From the NCBI RefSeq assembly GCF_000292915.1, contig NC_018513.1, positions 2,914,001 through 2,978,000 on the forward strand: 64,000 nt of DNA. The letters are read 5' to 3'. This document shows positions 52,442 through 61,460 of the stretch, one piece after another. Numbering within the stretch: position 1 is the first letter of the stretch; every line of letters begins with the position of its first letter. The translations under genes were made by a program, and so were the position numbers. The notes beneath the pieces were generated by a model. That model had not been told where the DNA came from, searched no databases, and saw only the letters and a program-made list of their open reading frames with translations. This DNA is from Burkholderia cepacia GG4. Its GTDB lineage: Bacteria > Pseudomonadota > Gammaproteobacteria > Burkholderiales > Burkholderiaceae.

Positions 52442-52894
52442 TCAACGCACGCCCCAGCATGCCGGATCCGGTGCGTTCGCATCGCCGTCGCTCGATCCCG
52501 CATTGCCTTTCGTTCCGTCCGAACGCAGCGTGAATGCCCCGCATGCGTCGTCGCGCATCGGGCCTGTGTCGAGCGGGCTCGCGACGAGCTCGTAGACCAC
52601 CGGCACATCGTCGCCGACCGGGCGCCGCAGCACCACGCGATAGACCGGCTGCCCGTCCGGCGGCGCCTGGCGGAATGCTTCCGGCAACGTCTGCGGCGGC
52701 GCGCCGTCGAGCGTTTCGAGATACTGAGCCGCCCGATACAGCGCGGCAACCGCGGACGCGCGATGCGTGCGCGCGACATGCTCGCGATACGACGGGATGC
52801 CCCATCCGGCCAGCACGGCGACGATCGCGAGCACGATCATCAGCTCGAGCAACGTGAATGCCGCCGATCGGCGCAGCAGCGTTCGTCCGGTCAT
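52442..52894 (-). CDS. pilE: type IV pilin-like protein (PilE type)
   Basis: A 150-residue prepilin. The N-terminus has a type III signal: AAFTLLELMIVLAIVAVLAGWGIPSYREHV, with Phe1, Glu5 and a long hydrophobic helix, then the usual helix and a C-terminal part with a disulfide pair (DDACGAF and PACWGVR). The residue before the cut is Ala, not the usual Gly. Its start overlaps the PilX-like stop, and it is the last gene of a five-gene minor-pilin run. Confidence 0.85.
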   Translation of the reverse strand: MTGRTLLRRSAAFTLLELMIVLAIVAVLAGWGIPSYREHVARTHRASAVAALYRAAQYLETLDGAPPQTLPEAFRQAPPDGQPVYRVVLRRPVGDDVPVVYELVASPLDTGPMRDDACGAFTLRSDGTKGNAGSSDGDANAPDPACWGVR

Positions 52895-53421
52895 GGATGC
52901 ACCGCCGCGACACGACGCCAGCGCTGCGCAACGATGCTGCCGTCGCGCAGCGCGACCTGACGCTGCAGCCAGACGACGCTGGACGCGTGGCCGCCGACAC
53001 CACGCGCGGTGACGAGGTAAGCGCGGCTGCCTGCCGGACCGACGCCTCGCCATGCTTCGATGAGGCAACGCGGCGGCTGGACCGCCATCGGCCAGGACGC
53101 GAACGGCGGGAATGCCTCGGCGACGCCCAGCGCCGGCGTGCGCCGCCACGCGTCCGGCTCGGCATTCGGCTTCGCGTCCGAGGCGGATTCCTCGATGTAC
53201 GGCGCCATGCCGCGCAGCAATTGCACGGTACAGGCGGCCAGCGCAGCATCGGCCGCGTGGAACGCGATCAACCGATCCGACAACGCACGCGTGCGACGCG
53301 ATTCCGTCAGCGCGGATTCGAACCATGTGCCGGTCAGCACCGCGACGGCCGCACCGATCGCGATCACCGCAGGCAACGCAAGGCCCGCGTCGCGACGCCA
53401 GCCGTGGTTGGCGGACAGCAC
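52891..53421 (-). CDS. pilX: PilX-like minor pilin component
   Basis: A 176-residue protein with the PilX/GspK-like N-terminus DAGLALPAVIAIGAAVAVLTG: Gly before the cut and no Glu at position 5, as is normal in this class. PilX initiates pilus assembly with other minor pilins. The start is a GTG at 53421 with GGAG 7 nt upstream; an ATG at 53580 would give 53 more residues of Arg-rich, unlikely sequence and overlap pilW. The gap to pilW is 136 bp, odd in an operon that otherwise overlaps. Confidence 0.7.
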   Translation of the reverse strand: MLSANHGWRRDAGLALPAVIAIGAAVAVLTGTWFESALTESRRTRALSDRLIAFHAADAALAACTVQLLRGMAPYIEESASDAKPNAEPDAWRRTPALGVAEAFPPFASWPMAVQPPRCLIEAWRGVGPAGSRAYLVTARGVGGHASSVVWLQRQVALRDGSIVAQRWRRVAAVHP

Positions 53422-53557
53422 GCGTGTGCTCCGTTCTCGCCGGTTCAGCACGATGCCCCCGACGCGTGCTGCGTGCCGCAGGACGCCACGATGCTCTTGC
53501 TCGCATGGTCCATCTCGATTCGCATCGCGATCTCGCCGGCATGCCTGTTTGCGCGGA

Positions 53558-54391
53558 TCATCGGAACGTCTCGTATGCATGCGCTACTTCACCTCCGGAA
53601 TCGGCGAACGCGGAATTCCGCAATGCGACGATTCGATGTAGCACCAGTTGCGCACGGCCATCATGCGAAACCACCGTGCGGCCATCGCAATCGACATGGC
53701 CCGTCGCCGCGCCGGTCGGTTCGCCGCGCGCGCGCACGCATACATGCACGGCGACGACATCGCGCCAGTCGCCGGCGCGCATCGCCTCGGCGTCGACGAA
53801 CTGCCCGTCTGCGCGACGCAGGTAGCGCACACGCAGCTGGTCGATCCCGGACACGACGGGTTGCGGCGTGCCTGGGCGCCCGCTGCCTTCGCAGTACAGC
53901 TCCGGCTCGCCCGTCGACGGACTGACGTGCGCGTCGAAACGGTTTTCCACGAGCGGCCGCCCGCCGGGCGCGCCGACACCCTGCCCGAGACAATCCGATG
54001 CCTGAGCGCTGAGCGTCGGCCAGGTCGACACGGCATCACCGACATAGCGGATCAGCACCGCGTCCGACGCTGCGCGCACGGCTTCGCACCGCACCTGCGC
54101 GCCGTGGCCTCGTACGCGCCCCGCGGAACAGCCGAACACCGGCGGCAACGACGGCGACGCTTCGACGTCGAGCGGCCGGAACCCTGCCATGCGGAGCTGC
54201 TGGCCGATCAGCGTCAGTGCGGTCGCGGCCGCATCGCGCATCCGGAACCCGTCTTCCGCCCGCCGCTGCGCGACCTGCTGCGCGTGGTACAGCGCGCCGG
54301 CAGCAGCCAGCACGAGCAGACCGACAGTCATCGCGATCAGCACTTCGAGCAGCGTATGCGCGCGAATGCGGCGATCAACGCTCATTGGCAT
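53558..54391 (-). CDS. pilW: PilW-like minor pilin
   Basis: A 277-residue minor pilin. The prepilin part is RIRAHTLLEVLIAMTVGLLVLAAAGALYHAQQVAQRRAEDGFRM: Glu5 is present and the residue before the cut is Ala. The rest contains the long variable domain of PilW (DQLRVRYLRRADGQFVD, and RIVALRN near the end). PilW stabilises the pilus tip complex. GAGG precedes the ATG at 54391, which overlaps the end of pilV. Confidence 0.88.
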   Translation of the reverse strand: MPMSVDRRIRAHTLLEVLIAMTVGLLVLAAAGALYHAQQVAQRRAEDGFRMRDAAATALTLIGQQLRMAGFRPLDVEASPSLPPVFGCSAGRVRGHGAQVRCEAVRAASDAVLIRYVGDAVSTWPTLSAQASDCLGQGVGAPGGRPLVENRFDAHVSPSTGEPELYCEGSGRPGTPQPVVSGIDQLRVRYLRRADGQFVDAEAMRAGDWRDVVAVHVCVRARGEPTGAATGHVDCDGRTVVSHDGRAQLVLHRIVALRNSAFADSGGEVAHAYETFR

Positions 54392-54800
54392 TGGCCTCGG
54401 CCTCCCGAAACGGAATCCGCACGCACGACGGTGGCTCGACCGCTGCCCCCGCGCCTTCGCAGCGCGTCGACGCCGCCGCCTCGGCGCCGCGCCAGCCAAC
54501 GATCACATACCGGACACCGCCTGCTCCGTGGTCGAGCGTCATCGCGCCGCCCGGCAACGATGCGGCCGCGAGCGCCTCGATGCCGTCGTCGGCACCTGCG
54601 GCTGCGTGCCGGCGTTCGATGCGCGCATCGGCGAGCCACAGCGCGCGTTCACGCCAGATCGTCGCCCGCTGCGCGCGCGCCATCGCGAGCTGGCTGCCGG
54701 CCACCGCCAGCATCACGGCCGCGAGCAGCGCAATCGCCAGCACCGCTTCGAGCAGCGACGTGCCGCGCATCCGCGTGGGCATCCACGTTGGCATGCGCAT
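54375..54800 (-). CDS. pilV: PilV-like minor pilin
   Basis: A 141-residue minor pilin: MRGTSLLEAVLAIALLAAVMLAVAG, with Gly before the cut and Glu5, then SQLAMARAQRATIWRERALWLADARIE. PilV works with PilW and PilX. Its start codon overlaps the stop of the FimT gene by 1 nt (TGATG). Confidence 0.87.
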   Translation of the reverse strand: MRMPTWMPTRMRGTSLLEAVLAIALLAAVMLAVAGSQLAMARAQRATIWRERALWLADARIERRHAAAGADDGIEALAAASLPGGAMTLDHGAGGVRYVIVGWRGAEAAASTRCEGAGAAVEPPSCVRIPFREAEANANER

Positions 54801-55369
54801 CACGCCGCGTCGCAACGGCCCGCGGCGACGCGCGCCCGACCACCCGCCGCAATCCGTACGCAACGCGACACGCGTACCGCGTCCCCACCCGGCAACGCCC
54901 GTTGCGGGCGCAATTCGAACCGCCGGATCCCGCCGATCACCTGCCCGGCCGGCGGCGCAAACGCCAGGTCGTGCGCCGCGCCCGCGACGGCAATGTCGGC
55001 ATCGCGCGGATAGCGCCGCAGCACGCGCGACTGCCCGTCGAACTGCCCGCTGACGATCCAGCCGCACGACCATTCCGCCGGGTCGCACCGTTCGCCGGAC
55101 TGCACGCAGTCGCCGTCGCGCCCGGCCCGGCACAACGTGACGCGCACGCCGAGACGCGTCGCCTCGGTGCGGGCGAACGACAGCGCACCGAGCAGCGCGC
55201 GCGAGCGCGCATCGACGCGTTCGCGCATGCGCCACTGATCGAAAGCGGGGGCTGCGTAAAGCCCGATCCCGGCCGCCAGCGCGATCGCGACCATCAGCTC
55301 GACGAGCGTGAACCCGCCGCAGCAGCGCATGCTGTTCTCAACGACCCGCGGGTGCAGTTCCATCGCCAT
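54800..55369 (-). CDS. fimT: GspH/FimT-family minor pilin
   Basis: A 189-residue minor pilin. After a leader of about 19 residues comes GGFTLVELMVAIALAAGIGLYAAPAF, the classical cut site with Gly and Glu5. The rest fits the GspH/FimT fold (ALLGALSFARTEATRLGVRVTLCRAG). It is the first gene of the minor-pilin operon, 147 bp downstream of nrdR on the same strand. GGAGGGCG precedes the ATG at 55369; a start at 55330 would give a shorter leader. Confidence 0.88.
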   Translation of the reverse strand: MAMELHPRVVENSMRCCGGFTLVELMVAIALAAGIGLYAAPAFDQWRMRERVDARSRALLGALSFARTEATRLGVRVTLCRAGRDGDCVQSGERCDPAEWSCGWIVSGQFDGQSRVLRRYPRDADIAVAGAAHDLAFAPPAGQVIGGIRRFELRPQRALPGGDAVRVSRCVRIAAGGRARVAAGRCDAA

Positions 55370-55516
55370 CGCCCTCCGTCAACGTGATGCGACGACTGTA
55401 GCGACGCGAGCGGCCACACGCCATTAGCCGAACGGCCGACTGGCGACATGCGATCGCAGCCGACACAATCGGTGCGAACCGAACCTACGGAGAAGACGAT
55501 GTACGAACGCAGCGCG

Positions 55517-55996
55517 TCAGCGCTTACGTGGAGACTTGGAGGGGGACGCGCGACGGAACTCTTCGATCACGTCGGCAAATTCGGAGACGTCCTCGAACCG
55601 GCGGTATACCGATGCGAAGCGGACATAGGCAATCGTATCGAGGCCGCGCAACTCGTTCATCACGAGTTCGCCGAGCTTCTCGCTACGCACTTCACGCTCG
55701 CCGGTCGCGAGCAGTTGATATTCGATGCGGGCGACCGCCGCGTCGATCGCGTCAGCCGCAACCGGCCGCTTGCGCAGCGCGAGTTGCATGCTGGCGACGA
55801 TCTTGCGACGGTCGAACTCCGTGCGGCTGCCGTCCTTCTTCACGACGGCCGGCAAGTTCAGCTCGACCCGCTCGTACGTCGTGAAGCGCTTGTCGCAAGC
55901 CGAGCAGCGACGGCGCCGACGAATCGCGGCGCCATCTTCGGACACGCGCGAGTCGACGACCTGCGTGTCTTCATGCCGGCAGAACGGGCAGCGCAT
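55517..55996 (-). CDS. nrdR: transcriptional repressor NrdR
   Basis: A 159-residue repressor of ribonucleotide reductase genes. A zinc ribbon with Cys3/Cys6 and Cys31/Cys34 ([13 protein letters not shown]) is followed by an ATP-cone domain ([29 protein letters not shown]), which senses dATP/ATP. The length is normal. It starts 6 bp after the glyA stop and is probably cotranscribed with it. Confidence 0.97.
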   Translation of the reverse strand: MRCPFCRHEDTQVVDSRVSEDGAAIRRRRRCSACDKRFTTYERVELNLPAVVKKDGSRTEFDRRKIVASMQLALRKRPVAADAIDAAVARIEYQLLATGEREVRSEKLGELVMNELRGLDTIAYVRFASVYRRFEDVSEFADVIEEFRRASPSKSPRKR

Positions 55997-56002
55997 CGTC
56001 GA

Positions 56003-57250
56003 TCAGCGATAGACCGGGAAACGCTTGGTCAGCTCGGCCACTTGCGCGCGCACGCGCTCGATCGTCGCCGCATCTTCCGGGTTCTCGAGCACGTCGGCGA
56101 TCAGGTTGCCGACCTGCTCGGCTTCCGCCGGGCCGAAGCCGCGCGTCGTCATCGCCGGCGAACCCAGACGGATGCCGCTCGTCACGAACGGCTTCTCCGG
56201 ATCGTTCGGGATCGCGTTCTTGTTCACGGTGATGTGCGCCGCGCCCAGTGCCGCTTCCGCTGCCTTGCCCGTGATGTTCTTCGCGCGCAGGTCGACCAGC
56301 ATCACGTGGCTTTCCGTACGGCTCGACACGATCCGCAGGCCGCGCTTGACCAGCGTTTCAGCCAGCACGCGTGCGTTCTCGACCACCTTCTCCTGATACG
56401 CCTTGAATTCCGGCGACAGCGCTTCCTTGAACGCCACGGCCTTCGCCGCGATCACGTGCATCAGCGGGCCGCCCTGGATACCCGGGAAGATTGCCGAGTT
56501 GATCGGCTTCTCGTACTCCGACTTCATCAGGATCACGCCGCCGCGCGGGCCGCGCAGGCTCTTGTGCGTGGTCGTCGTCACGAAGTCCGCGTGCGGCACC
56601 GGGTTCGGATACACGCCCGCTGCGATCAGGCCCGCGTAGTGCGCCATGTCGACCATCAGGTACGCGCCGACCGACTTCGCGATCTTCGCGAGACGCTCGA
56701 AGTCGATCTTCAGCGCGAATGCCGACGCGCCTGCGACGATCAGCTTCGGCTTGTGTTCCTGAGCCAGCTTCTCGGCAGCGTCGTAGTCGATGTCTTCCTG
56801 CTCGTTCAGGCCGTAGCTGACGACGTTGAACCACTTGCCCGACATGTTGACCGGCGAGCCGTGCGTCAGGTGACCGCCGTGCGCGAGGCTCATGCCCATG
56901 ATCGTGTCGCCCGGCTTGAGCATCGCGAAGAACACGCCCTGGTTCGCCTGCGAACCCGAGTTCGGCTGCACGTTCGCGGCTTCCGCGCCGAACAGCTGCT
57001 TCACACGGTCGATCGCCAGCTGCTCGACCACGTCGACGTATTCGCAGCCGCCGTAGTAGCGCTTGCCCGGATAACCTTCCGCGTACTTGTTCGTGAGCTG
57101 CGAGCCCTGGGCGGCCATCACGGCCGGGCTCGTGTAGTTTTCCGACGCGATCAGCTCGATGTGGTCTTCCTGGCGGCGGTTTTCCTGCTCGATCGCAGCG
57201 AAGATTTCGGGATCGACGTTCGCGATGGTGCTTTGGGCTCTGTCAAACAT
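56003..57250 (-). CDS. glyA: serine hydroxymethyltransferase
   Basis: A 415-residue PLP enzyme that converts serine and tetrahydrofolate to glycine and methylene-THF. The family markers are present: [34 protein letters not shown], the PLP lysine in [14 protein letters not shown] and the C-terminal [14 protein letters not shown]. Its mRNA has a long leader of more than 200 nt with a ZTP riboswitch, so it is probably switched on when ZTP accumulates, i.e. when one-carbon supply is short. nrdR follows by 6 bp. Confidence 0.98.
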   Translation of the reverse strand: MFDRAQSTIANVDPEIFAAIEQENRRQEDHIELIASENYTSPAVMAAQGSQLTNKYAEGYPGKRYYGGCEYVDVVEQLAIDRVKQLFGAEAANVQPNSGSQANQGVFFAMLKPGDTIMGMSLAHGGHLTHGSPVNMSGKWFNVVSYGLNEQEDIDYDAAEKLAQEHKPKLIVAGASAFALKIDFERLAKIAKSVGAYLMVDMAHYAGLIAAGVYPNPVPHADFVTTTTHKSLRGPRGGVILMKSEYEKPINSAIFPGIQGGPLMHVIAAKAVAFKEALSPEFKAYQEKVVENARVLAETLVKRGLRIVSSRTESHVMLVDLRAKNITGKAAEAALGAAHITVNKNAIPNDPEKPFVTSGIRLGSPAMTTRGFGPAEAEQVGNLIADVLENPEDAATIERVRAQVAELTKRFPVYR

Positions 57251-57389
57251 ACGGTTTCCGTTAAGTGTGTACAGGTTGACCGGGGCGGCCGAGTACATTG
57301 CGCTGCTGGCAGGACCAGCTCGACGTGGCGGAAGAATCCGTATGACGCGAGACAGGACAGCCACCTGCGATGCACGCAACGGCGCACAA

Positions 57390-57487
57390 CGGCTGCCCAG
57401 GCGAACGGCAAAAACGGTGCCCCGCGCTTCACGGTGGGATGCTCCACCTTGAACCCGAAGGGTTCTATCGCCAGTCACGCAGGGGTG
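57390..57487 (-). promoter_or_regulatory. ZTP (pfl) riboswitch in the glyA leader
   Basis: Read on the minus strand the leader has the conserved ZTP aptamer parts in the right order: GCGTGACTGGCG (57480-57469), a GAACCC-TTC-GGGTTC hairpin, GGTGG ... CCACCG with TGAAGCGCG just after, a linker, then GCCGTTCGCCTGGGCAG (about 57409-57393). The TGACTGGCG and CGCCTGGGCA elements are the invariant halves that form the ZTP pocket. It lies 140 nt before the glyA ATG. No poly-U terminator follows, so the switch may work on translation or by Rho. ZTP riboswitches are known before purine and one-carbon genes, which fits glyA. Confidence 0.88.
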
Positions 57488-57668
57488 ATGAGCGCGTTAG
57501 TGTATTGGATGCGTCATGAATAGGCAACCGCGCGGCAGCGGCTCCGAATCAATAGGGGCCAGACTCTACGCGCCCGTGCCGACGCGCTTCGCCGCCTTGC
57601 CGCGGTGCGGCAATCTCAGTAGGCTTGCGGGATACTATCCGCTACTTTGTTACCGACCAGGAGCAGCA

Positions 57669-58415
57669 ATGATCGTGTTCGTCACAGGCGCGTCCGCCGG
57701 ATTCGGCGCCGCCATCGCCCGTGCCTTTGTCAAGGGCGGCCACCGCGTCGTCGCCACCGCGCGCCGCAAGGATCGTCTCGATGCGCTTGCGGCCGAACTC
57801 GGCGACGCGCTGCTGCCGCTCGAGCTCGACGTGCGCGATCGTGCGGCCGTCGAAGCCGTGCCGACCGCCCTTCCCGCCGAATTCGCGGCGCTCGACGTGC
57901 TCGTCAACAACGCCGGTCTCGCGCTCGGTGTCGAACCGGCCCAGAAGGCCAGCCTCGACGAGTGGCAGACCATGATCGACACGAACTGCTCGGGCCTCGT
58001 GACCGTCACGCACGCGTTGCTGCCCGGCATGATCGCGCGCGGCCGCGGCCATATCTTCAACCTCGGTTCGGTTGCCGGGACCTATCCGTACCCGGGCGGG
58101 AACGTATACGGCGCAACCAAGGCTTTCGTCCGACAATTCAGCCTGAACCTGCGCGCCGACCTGATCGGCACGCCGTTGCGCGTGACCGACATCGAGCCGG
58201 GCCTGTGCGGCGGCACGGAATTCTCGAACGTCCGCTTCCGCGGCGACGACACGAAGGCCGCAAACGTCTACCAGAACGTCCAGCCGCTTACGGCCGAGGA
58301 CATCGCCGACACGATCTACTGGATCGCGACGCGCCCCGCGCACGTGAACATCAACACGATCGAGATGATGCCGGTCGCCCAGGCCCCGGCCGGCCTCGCG
58401 ATCCATCGCGGCTGA
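57669..58415 (+). CDS. ydfG: SDR-family 3-hydroxy acid dehydrogenase, YdfG-like
   Basis: A 248-residue short-chain dehydrogenase very similar in layout to YdfG (L-allo-threonine / malonic semialdehyde reductase): MIVFVTGASAGFGAAIARAFVKGG (NADP-binding), VNNAGLALGVEPAQKAS, the catalytic YGATK in GGNVYGATKAFVRQFSLNL, and VRVTDIEPG-like TDIEPGLCGGTEFSNVRF. It reduces 3-oxo acids or malonic semialdehyde with NADPH. AGGAGCAG precedes the ATG at 57669. It diverges from glyA, with the riboswitch in between. Confidence 0.94.
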   Translation: MIVFVTGASAGFGAAIARAFVKGGHRVVATARRKDRLDALAAELGDALLPLELDVRDRAAVEAVPTALPAEFAALDVLVNNAGLALGVEPAQKASLDEWQTMIDTNCSGLVTVTHALLPGMIARGRGHIFNLGSVAGTYPYPGGNVYGATKAFVRQFSLNLRADLIGTPLRVTDIEPGLCGGTEFSNVRFRGDDTKAANVYQNVQPLTAEDIADTIYWIATRPAHVNINTIEMMPVAQAPAGLAIHRG

Positions 58416-58491
58416 CCCGTCGAACGCAGCCGCGGGCCCGCTTCCAGCCGGCCTGCGGCGTGCCCCGGTGTGCTACGACGTACTACATTCC

Positions 58492-58512
58492 GTTACGAAT
58501 CGGTTACGAATC
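58492..58512. repeat. two GTTACGAATC direct repeats before ybgC
   Basis: GTTACGAATC occurs at 58492-58501 and at 58503-58512, 11 bp apart, i.e. about one helical turn. A regulator could bind both from the same face; no protein is suggested by the sequence. Confidence 0.6.
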
Positions 58513-58542
58513 CGATCCCGGCCTTCCGGTAAAATGCGCGCC

Positions 58543-59019
58543 ATGACTCAGCCTACCCGCTCCCCGGACGCGCCCTCCGGCTTCATCTGGCCGGTTCGCG
58601 TGTACTACGAGGATACCGATGCAGGCGGCATCGTCTTTTATGCCAACTACCTGAAATTCTTCGAGCGCGCCCGCACCGAATGGCTGCGCGCGTGCGGTAT
58701 CGACCAGCGTCAGCTCGCCGACGACACCGGCGCGATCTTCATCGTCCGCAGCACGACGCTCGACTACCGCGCGCCGGCGCGACTCGACGACTCGCTGGCG
58801 ATCACGAGCCGGCCGGGGCGTATCGGCCGCGCATCGGTGGAATTCACGCAGGAAGCCTGGCGTGGCGACACGCTGCTCGTCGCCGGCCACATCCGCCTCG
58901 GCTGCGTCGACCGTACCGGCATCCGGCCCGCGGCGATCCCGCCGGTCGTGCTCGACGCGCTGCAACGCGGGCCCGTCATCGACACCGGGCAGACTCTATT
59001 GTCAACGAAGCTCGGATGA
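58543..59019 (+). CDS. ybgC: Tol-Pal-associated acyl-CoA thioesterase
   Basis: A 158-residue hot-dog-fold thioesterase. The active-site stretch VYYEDTDAGGIVFYANYLKFFERARTEWL has the catalytic aspartate. YbgC hydrolyses short or long acyl-CoA and is found at the head of Tol-Pal operons. The ATG at 58543 is used; an in-frame ATG lies 9 bp earlier. Two GTTACGAATC direct repeats stand 40 bp upstream. Confidence 0.95.
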   Translation: MTQPTRSPDAPSGFIWPVRVYYEDTDAGGIVFYANYLKFFERARTEWLRACGIDQRQLADDTGAIFIVRSTTLDYRAPARLDDSLAITSRPGRIGRASVEFTQEAWRGDTLLVAGHIRLGCVDRTGIRPAAIPPVVLDALQRGPVIDTGQTLLSTKLG

Positions 59020-59149
59020 GCACCGTTTAGACAAAGCCTATGAACTTGCCTTCCTGAATTGATACTAAGCAAGGTTCGGCGCCAGGCCTGGCCGGCGCGC
59101 CGCGCCGCACGCATACCGGGCGCCCCGAAGGGACGTTAATCAAACCTCT

Positions 59150-59827
59150 ATGAACACTTCTCAAGACCTGTCGATCATTTCCCTCGTCCTCAACGCGAGC
59201 GTGCTGGCCCAGGCCGTGATGGGGCTGCTGCTGCTGCTGTCGCTGATGTCGTGGACCTTCATCTTCCGCAAGTGGTTCGCGATCCGCCGCGCCCGCGCGC
59301 AGACCGAACGCTTCGAGAGGGATTTCTGGTCGGGCGGCGACCTGCAGGCGCTGTACCAGAGCGCGGCCAACAACCGTCATACGATTGGCGCGCTCGAGCG
59401 GATCTTCGAATCGGGGATGCGCGAATTCCTGAAGGCGAAGGAAAAGCGGATCAGCGACCCGGGCCTCGTGCTCGACGGTGCGCGCCGTGCGATGCGCGCA
59501 TCATTCCAGCGTGAAATGGACGTGCTCGAAGCAAACCTCGCGTTCCTCGCGTCGGTCGGCTCGGTCAGCCCGTACATCGGTCTGTTCGGCACCGTCTGGG
59601 GGATCATGAACTCGTTCCGCGGCCTCGCGAACGTGCAGCAGGCCACGCTCGCGAACGTCGCGCCGGGCATCGCCGAGGCGCTCGTCGCCACCGCGATCGG
59701 CCTGTTCGCCGCGATTCCGGCAGTGGTCGCGTACAACCGCTACGCGCACGACATCGACCGCCTCGCGATCCGTTTCGAGACCTTCATTGAAGAGTTCTCG
59801 AACATCCTGCAGCGTCAGGCCCAGTAA
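59150..59827 (+). CDS. tolQ: Tol-Pal inner-membrane protein TolQ
   Basis: A 225-residue protein with three membrane helices, one near the N-terminus (VLNASVLAQAVMGLLLLLSLMSWTFIF) and two in the second half (FLASVGSVSPYIGLFGTVWGIMNSF, ALVATAIGLFAAIPAVVAYN). It forms the proton channel of the Tol machine with TolR. The sequence matches ExbB/TolQ; the context decides for TolQ. Confidence 0.97.
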   Translation: MNTSQDLSIISLVLNASVLAQAVMGLLLLLSLMSWTFIFRKWFAIRRARAQTERFERDFWSGGDLQALYQSAANNRHTIGALERIFESGMREFLKAKEKRISDPGLVLDGARRAMRASFQREMDVLEANLAFLASVGSVSPYIGLFGTVWGIMNSFRGLANVQQATLANVAPGIAEALVATAIGLFAAIPAVVAYNRYAHDIDRLAIRFETFIEEFSNILQRQAQ

Positions 59828-59837
59828 GGAGCACGCC

Positions 59838-60287
59838 ATGGCAGGAAGTCCCATTCGATCCAGCATGCGCGGCGGCCGCGGGCGCCGTGCGATGGCCGAC
59901 ATCAACGTCGTCCCGTACATCGACGTGATGCTGGTGCTGCTCGTGATCTTCATGGTCACCGCACCGCTCGTCGCACCGTCGATCATCAACCTGCCGACCG
60001 TCGGCAACGCCGCGCCGCAGGAACAGACGCCGCCCGTCGTGGTCAACATCAAGGCCGACCGCACGATGAGCGTCAAGTACAAGGGCGAGTCCGGCGCGAC
60101 GCAGGAAGACACGATGACCAAGGCCGAGCTCGACAGCTTCATCCTGGCCCGGCAGACCGACCATCCCGACCAGCCGGTCGTGATCGCGGCCGACAAGACC
60201 GTGCAGTACGATGCGGTCATGACCGTGATGTCGGATCTGAAGGCGCGCGGCGTCAAGCGCGTCGGCCTCCTCGTCAAATCGCAATGA
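59838..60287 (+). CDS. tolR: Tol-Pal inner-membrane protein TolR
   Basis: A 149-residue protein with one N-terminal membrane helix: MADINVVPYIDVMLVLLVIFMVTAPLV, which contains the proton-carrying aspartate in YIDVMLVLL, then a periplasmic domain. It acts with TolQ and TolA. AAGGAGCACGCC precedes the ATG, 10 bp after the tolQ stop. The end overlaps tolA by 4 nt. Confidence 0.97.
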   Translation: MAGSPIRSSMRGGRGRRAMADINVVPYIDVMLVLLVIFMVTAPLVAPSIINLPTVGNAAPQEQTPPVVVNIKADRTMSVKYKGESGATQEDTMTKAELDSFILARQTDHPDQPVVIAADKTVQYDAVMTVMSDLKARGVKRVGLLVKSQ

Positions 60288-61351
60288 ACCGGCAGCAATC
60301 CACGCGCAGCAACGCCTACCCGCCTCAGCCCCCTCGCGAGCGCGGCACCTGGCGCGCATTCGCGCTCGCCGCGCTGATGCACGTGTTGCTCGGGCTGTTT
60401 CTCTATCACGGCGTGCAGTGGCAGAACAGCACGCCGGCCGGCGCCGAAGCCGAGCTGTGGACCGAGGTGCCCGACGTCCCCGCGCCGCGGCCCGTCGTCA
60501 CGCCCACGCCGCCCGCAAAGCTCGCGCCGCCCCCTCCCCCGGTCCGGGACGAGCAGGCGGACATCGCGCTGCAGCAGAAGAAGCGGCAGCAGGAAGCGGC
60601 CGCGCGCGAAGCGCTGCTCGAGCAGCAGCGCCGCGCACAGCAGCTGAAGGCGCAGGAAGAGGAAGCCCGGCGCGCGCAGCTCGCGGCCCAGCAAGCCGCC
60701 GCGCTCGCCGCGGAGAAGGCGGCCGAGCGCGCAAAGCAGAAGCAGGCGGACAAGCTCAAGCAACAGCAGCTCGTGGAGCAGCAGAAGCTCGAACAGCAGA
60801 AGCTCCAGCAGCAAAAACTGCAGCAGCAGAAGCAGGCACAGCTGGAAGCGCAGCAGGCGGCGAAGGCCAGGGCCGACGCGGCCGCGAAGGCGAAAGCGGA
60901 AGCCCAGGCGAAGGCCAAGGCCGAAGCGACGGCACGCGCGAAGGCCGACGCGGCGTCGAAGGCGCAACTCGACCGGGAACGCAGCGCACGTCTCGCGCAG
61001 ATGCAGGGCATGTCCGGCGGCGGCGAAGGCGGTGGCGAAGGCCTCGCGAAGAGCGGCACCGGCTCGGGCTCCGGCGGCAATGCCGCATCGCCCGGCTATC
61101 CGGACAAGGTGCGTCGACGCGTGAAGCCGAACATCGTCTGGGGCGGCGAGCGCGCCGGCCTGACGACCATCGTCGCGATCCGCTGCACGCCGTCGGGCGA
61201 CGTGCTGAGCGTATCGATCCGCCGTTCGAGCGGAAATTCGGGGTGGGATCAAGCCGTGGTCAATGCGATCCAGGCGTCGGTCCCATTGCCACCCGATTCT
61301 AACGGTCGTACCCCGTCCGACATTACGATTACCTTCAAGGCGGCGGAGTGA
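60284..61351 (+). CDS. tolA: Tol-Pal protein TolA
   Basis: A 355-residue protein. An N-terminal membrane helix (about 17-37, [19 protein letters not shown]) is followed by a Pro-rich part, then a long Gln/Lys/Ala-rich helix (about 90-240) that spans the periplasm, a Gly-rich hinge ([23 protein letters not shown]) and a C-terminal domain ([54 protein letters not shown]) that contacts TolB/Pal. It couples the inner membrane to the outer membrane during division. Confidence 0.96.
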   Translation: MNRQQSTRSNAYPPQPPRERGTWRAFALAALMHVLLGLFLYHGVQWQNSTPAGAEAELWTEVPDVPAPRPVVTPTPPAKLAPPPPPVRDEQADIALQQKKRQQEAAAREALLEQQRRAQQLKAQEEEARRAQLAAQQAAALAAEKAAERAKQKQADKLKQQQLVEQQKLEQQKLQQQKLQQQKQAQLEAQQAAKARADAAAKAKAEAQAKAKAEATARAKADAASKAQLDRERSARLAQMQGMSGGGEGGGEGLAKSGTGSGSGGNAASPGYPDKVRRRVKPNIVWGGERAGLTTIVAIRCTPSGDVLSVSIRRSSGNSGWDQAVVNAIQASVPLPPDSNGRTPSDITITFKAAE

Positions 61352-61460
61352 TCGCAAATGCGCTTACACTCCGTGCGTCGCTGCCGGACGGGAACGAATC
61401 GGGTATTTTTACTGTCTCTGCGGTTGCGCAGCGATCCAAGTCACATGGGAAGCAAGAAGC

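Noticed and set aside
53445..53561. A 38-codon frame between pilW and pilX whose ATG overlaps the pilW stop
   Set aside because: No hydrophobic or pilin-like feature, no recognisable family and no independent ribosome site; the overlap is easily a chance effect. Listed as worth a look only if proteomics shows it.
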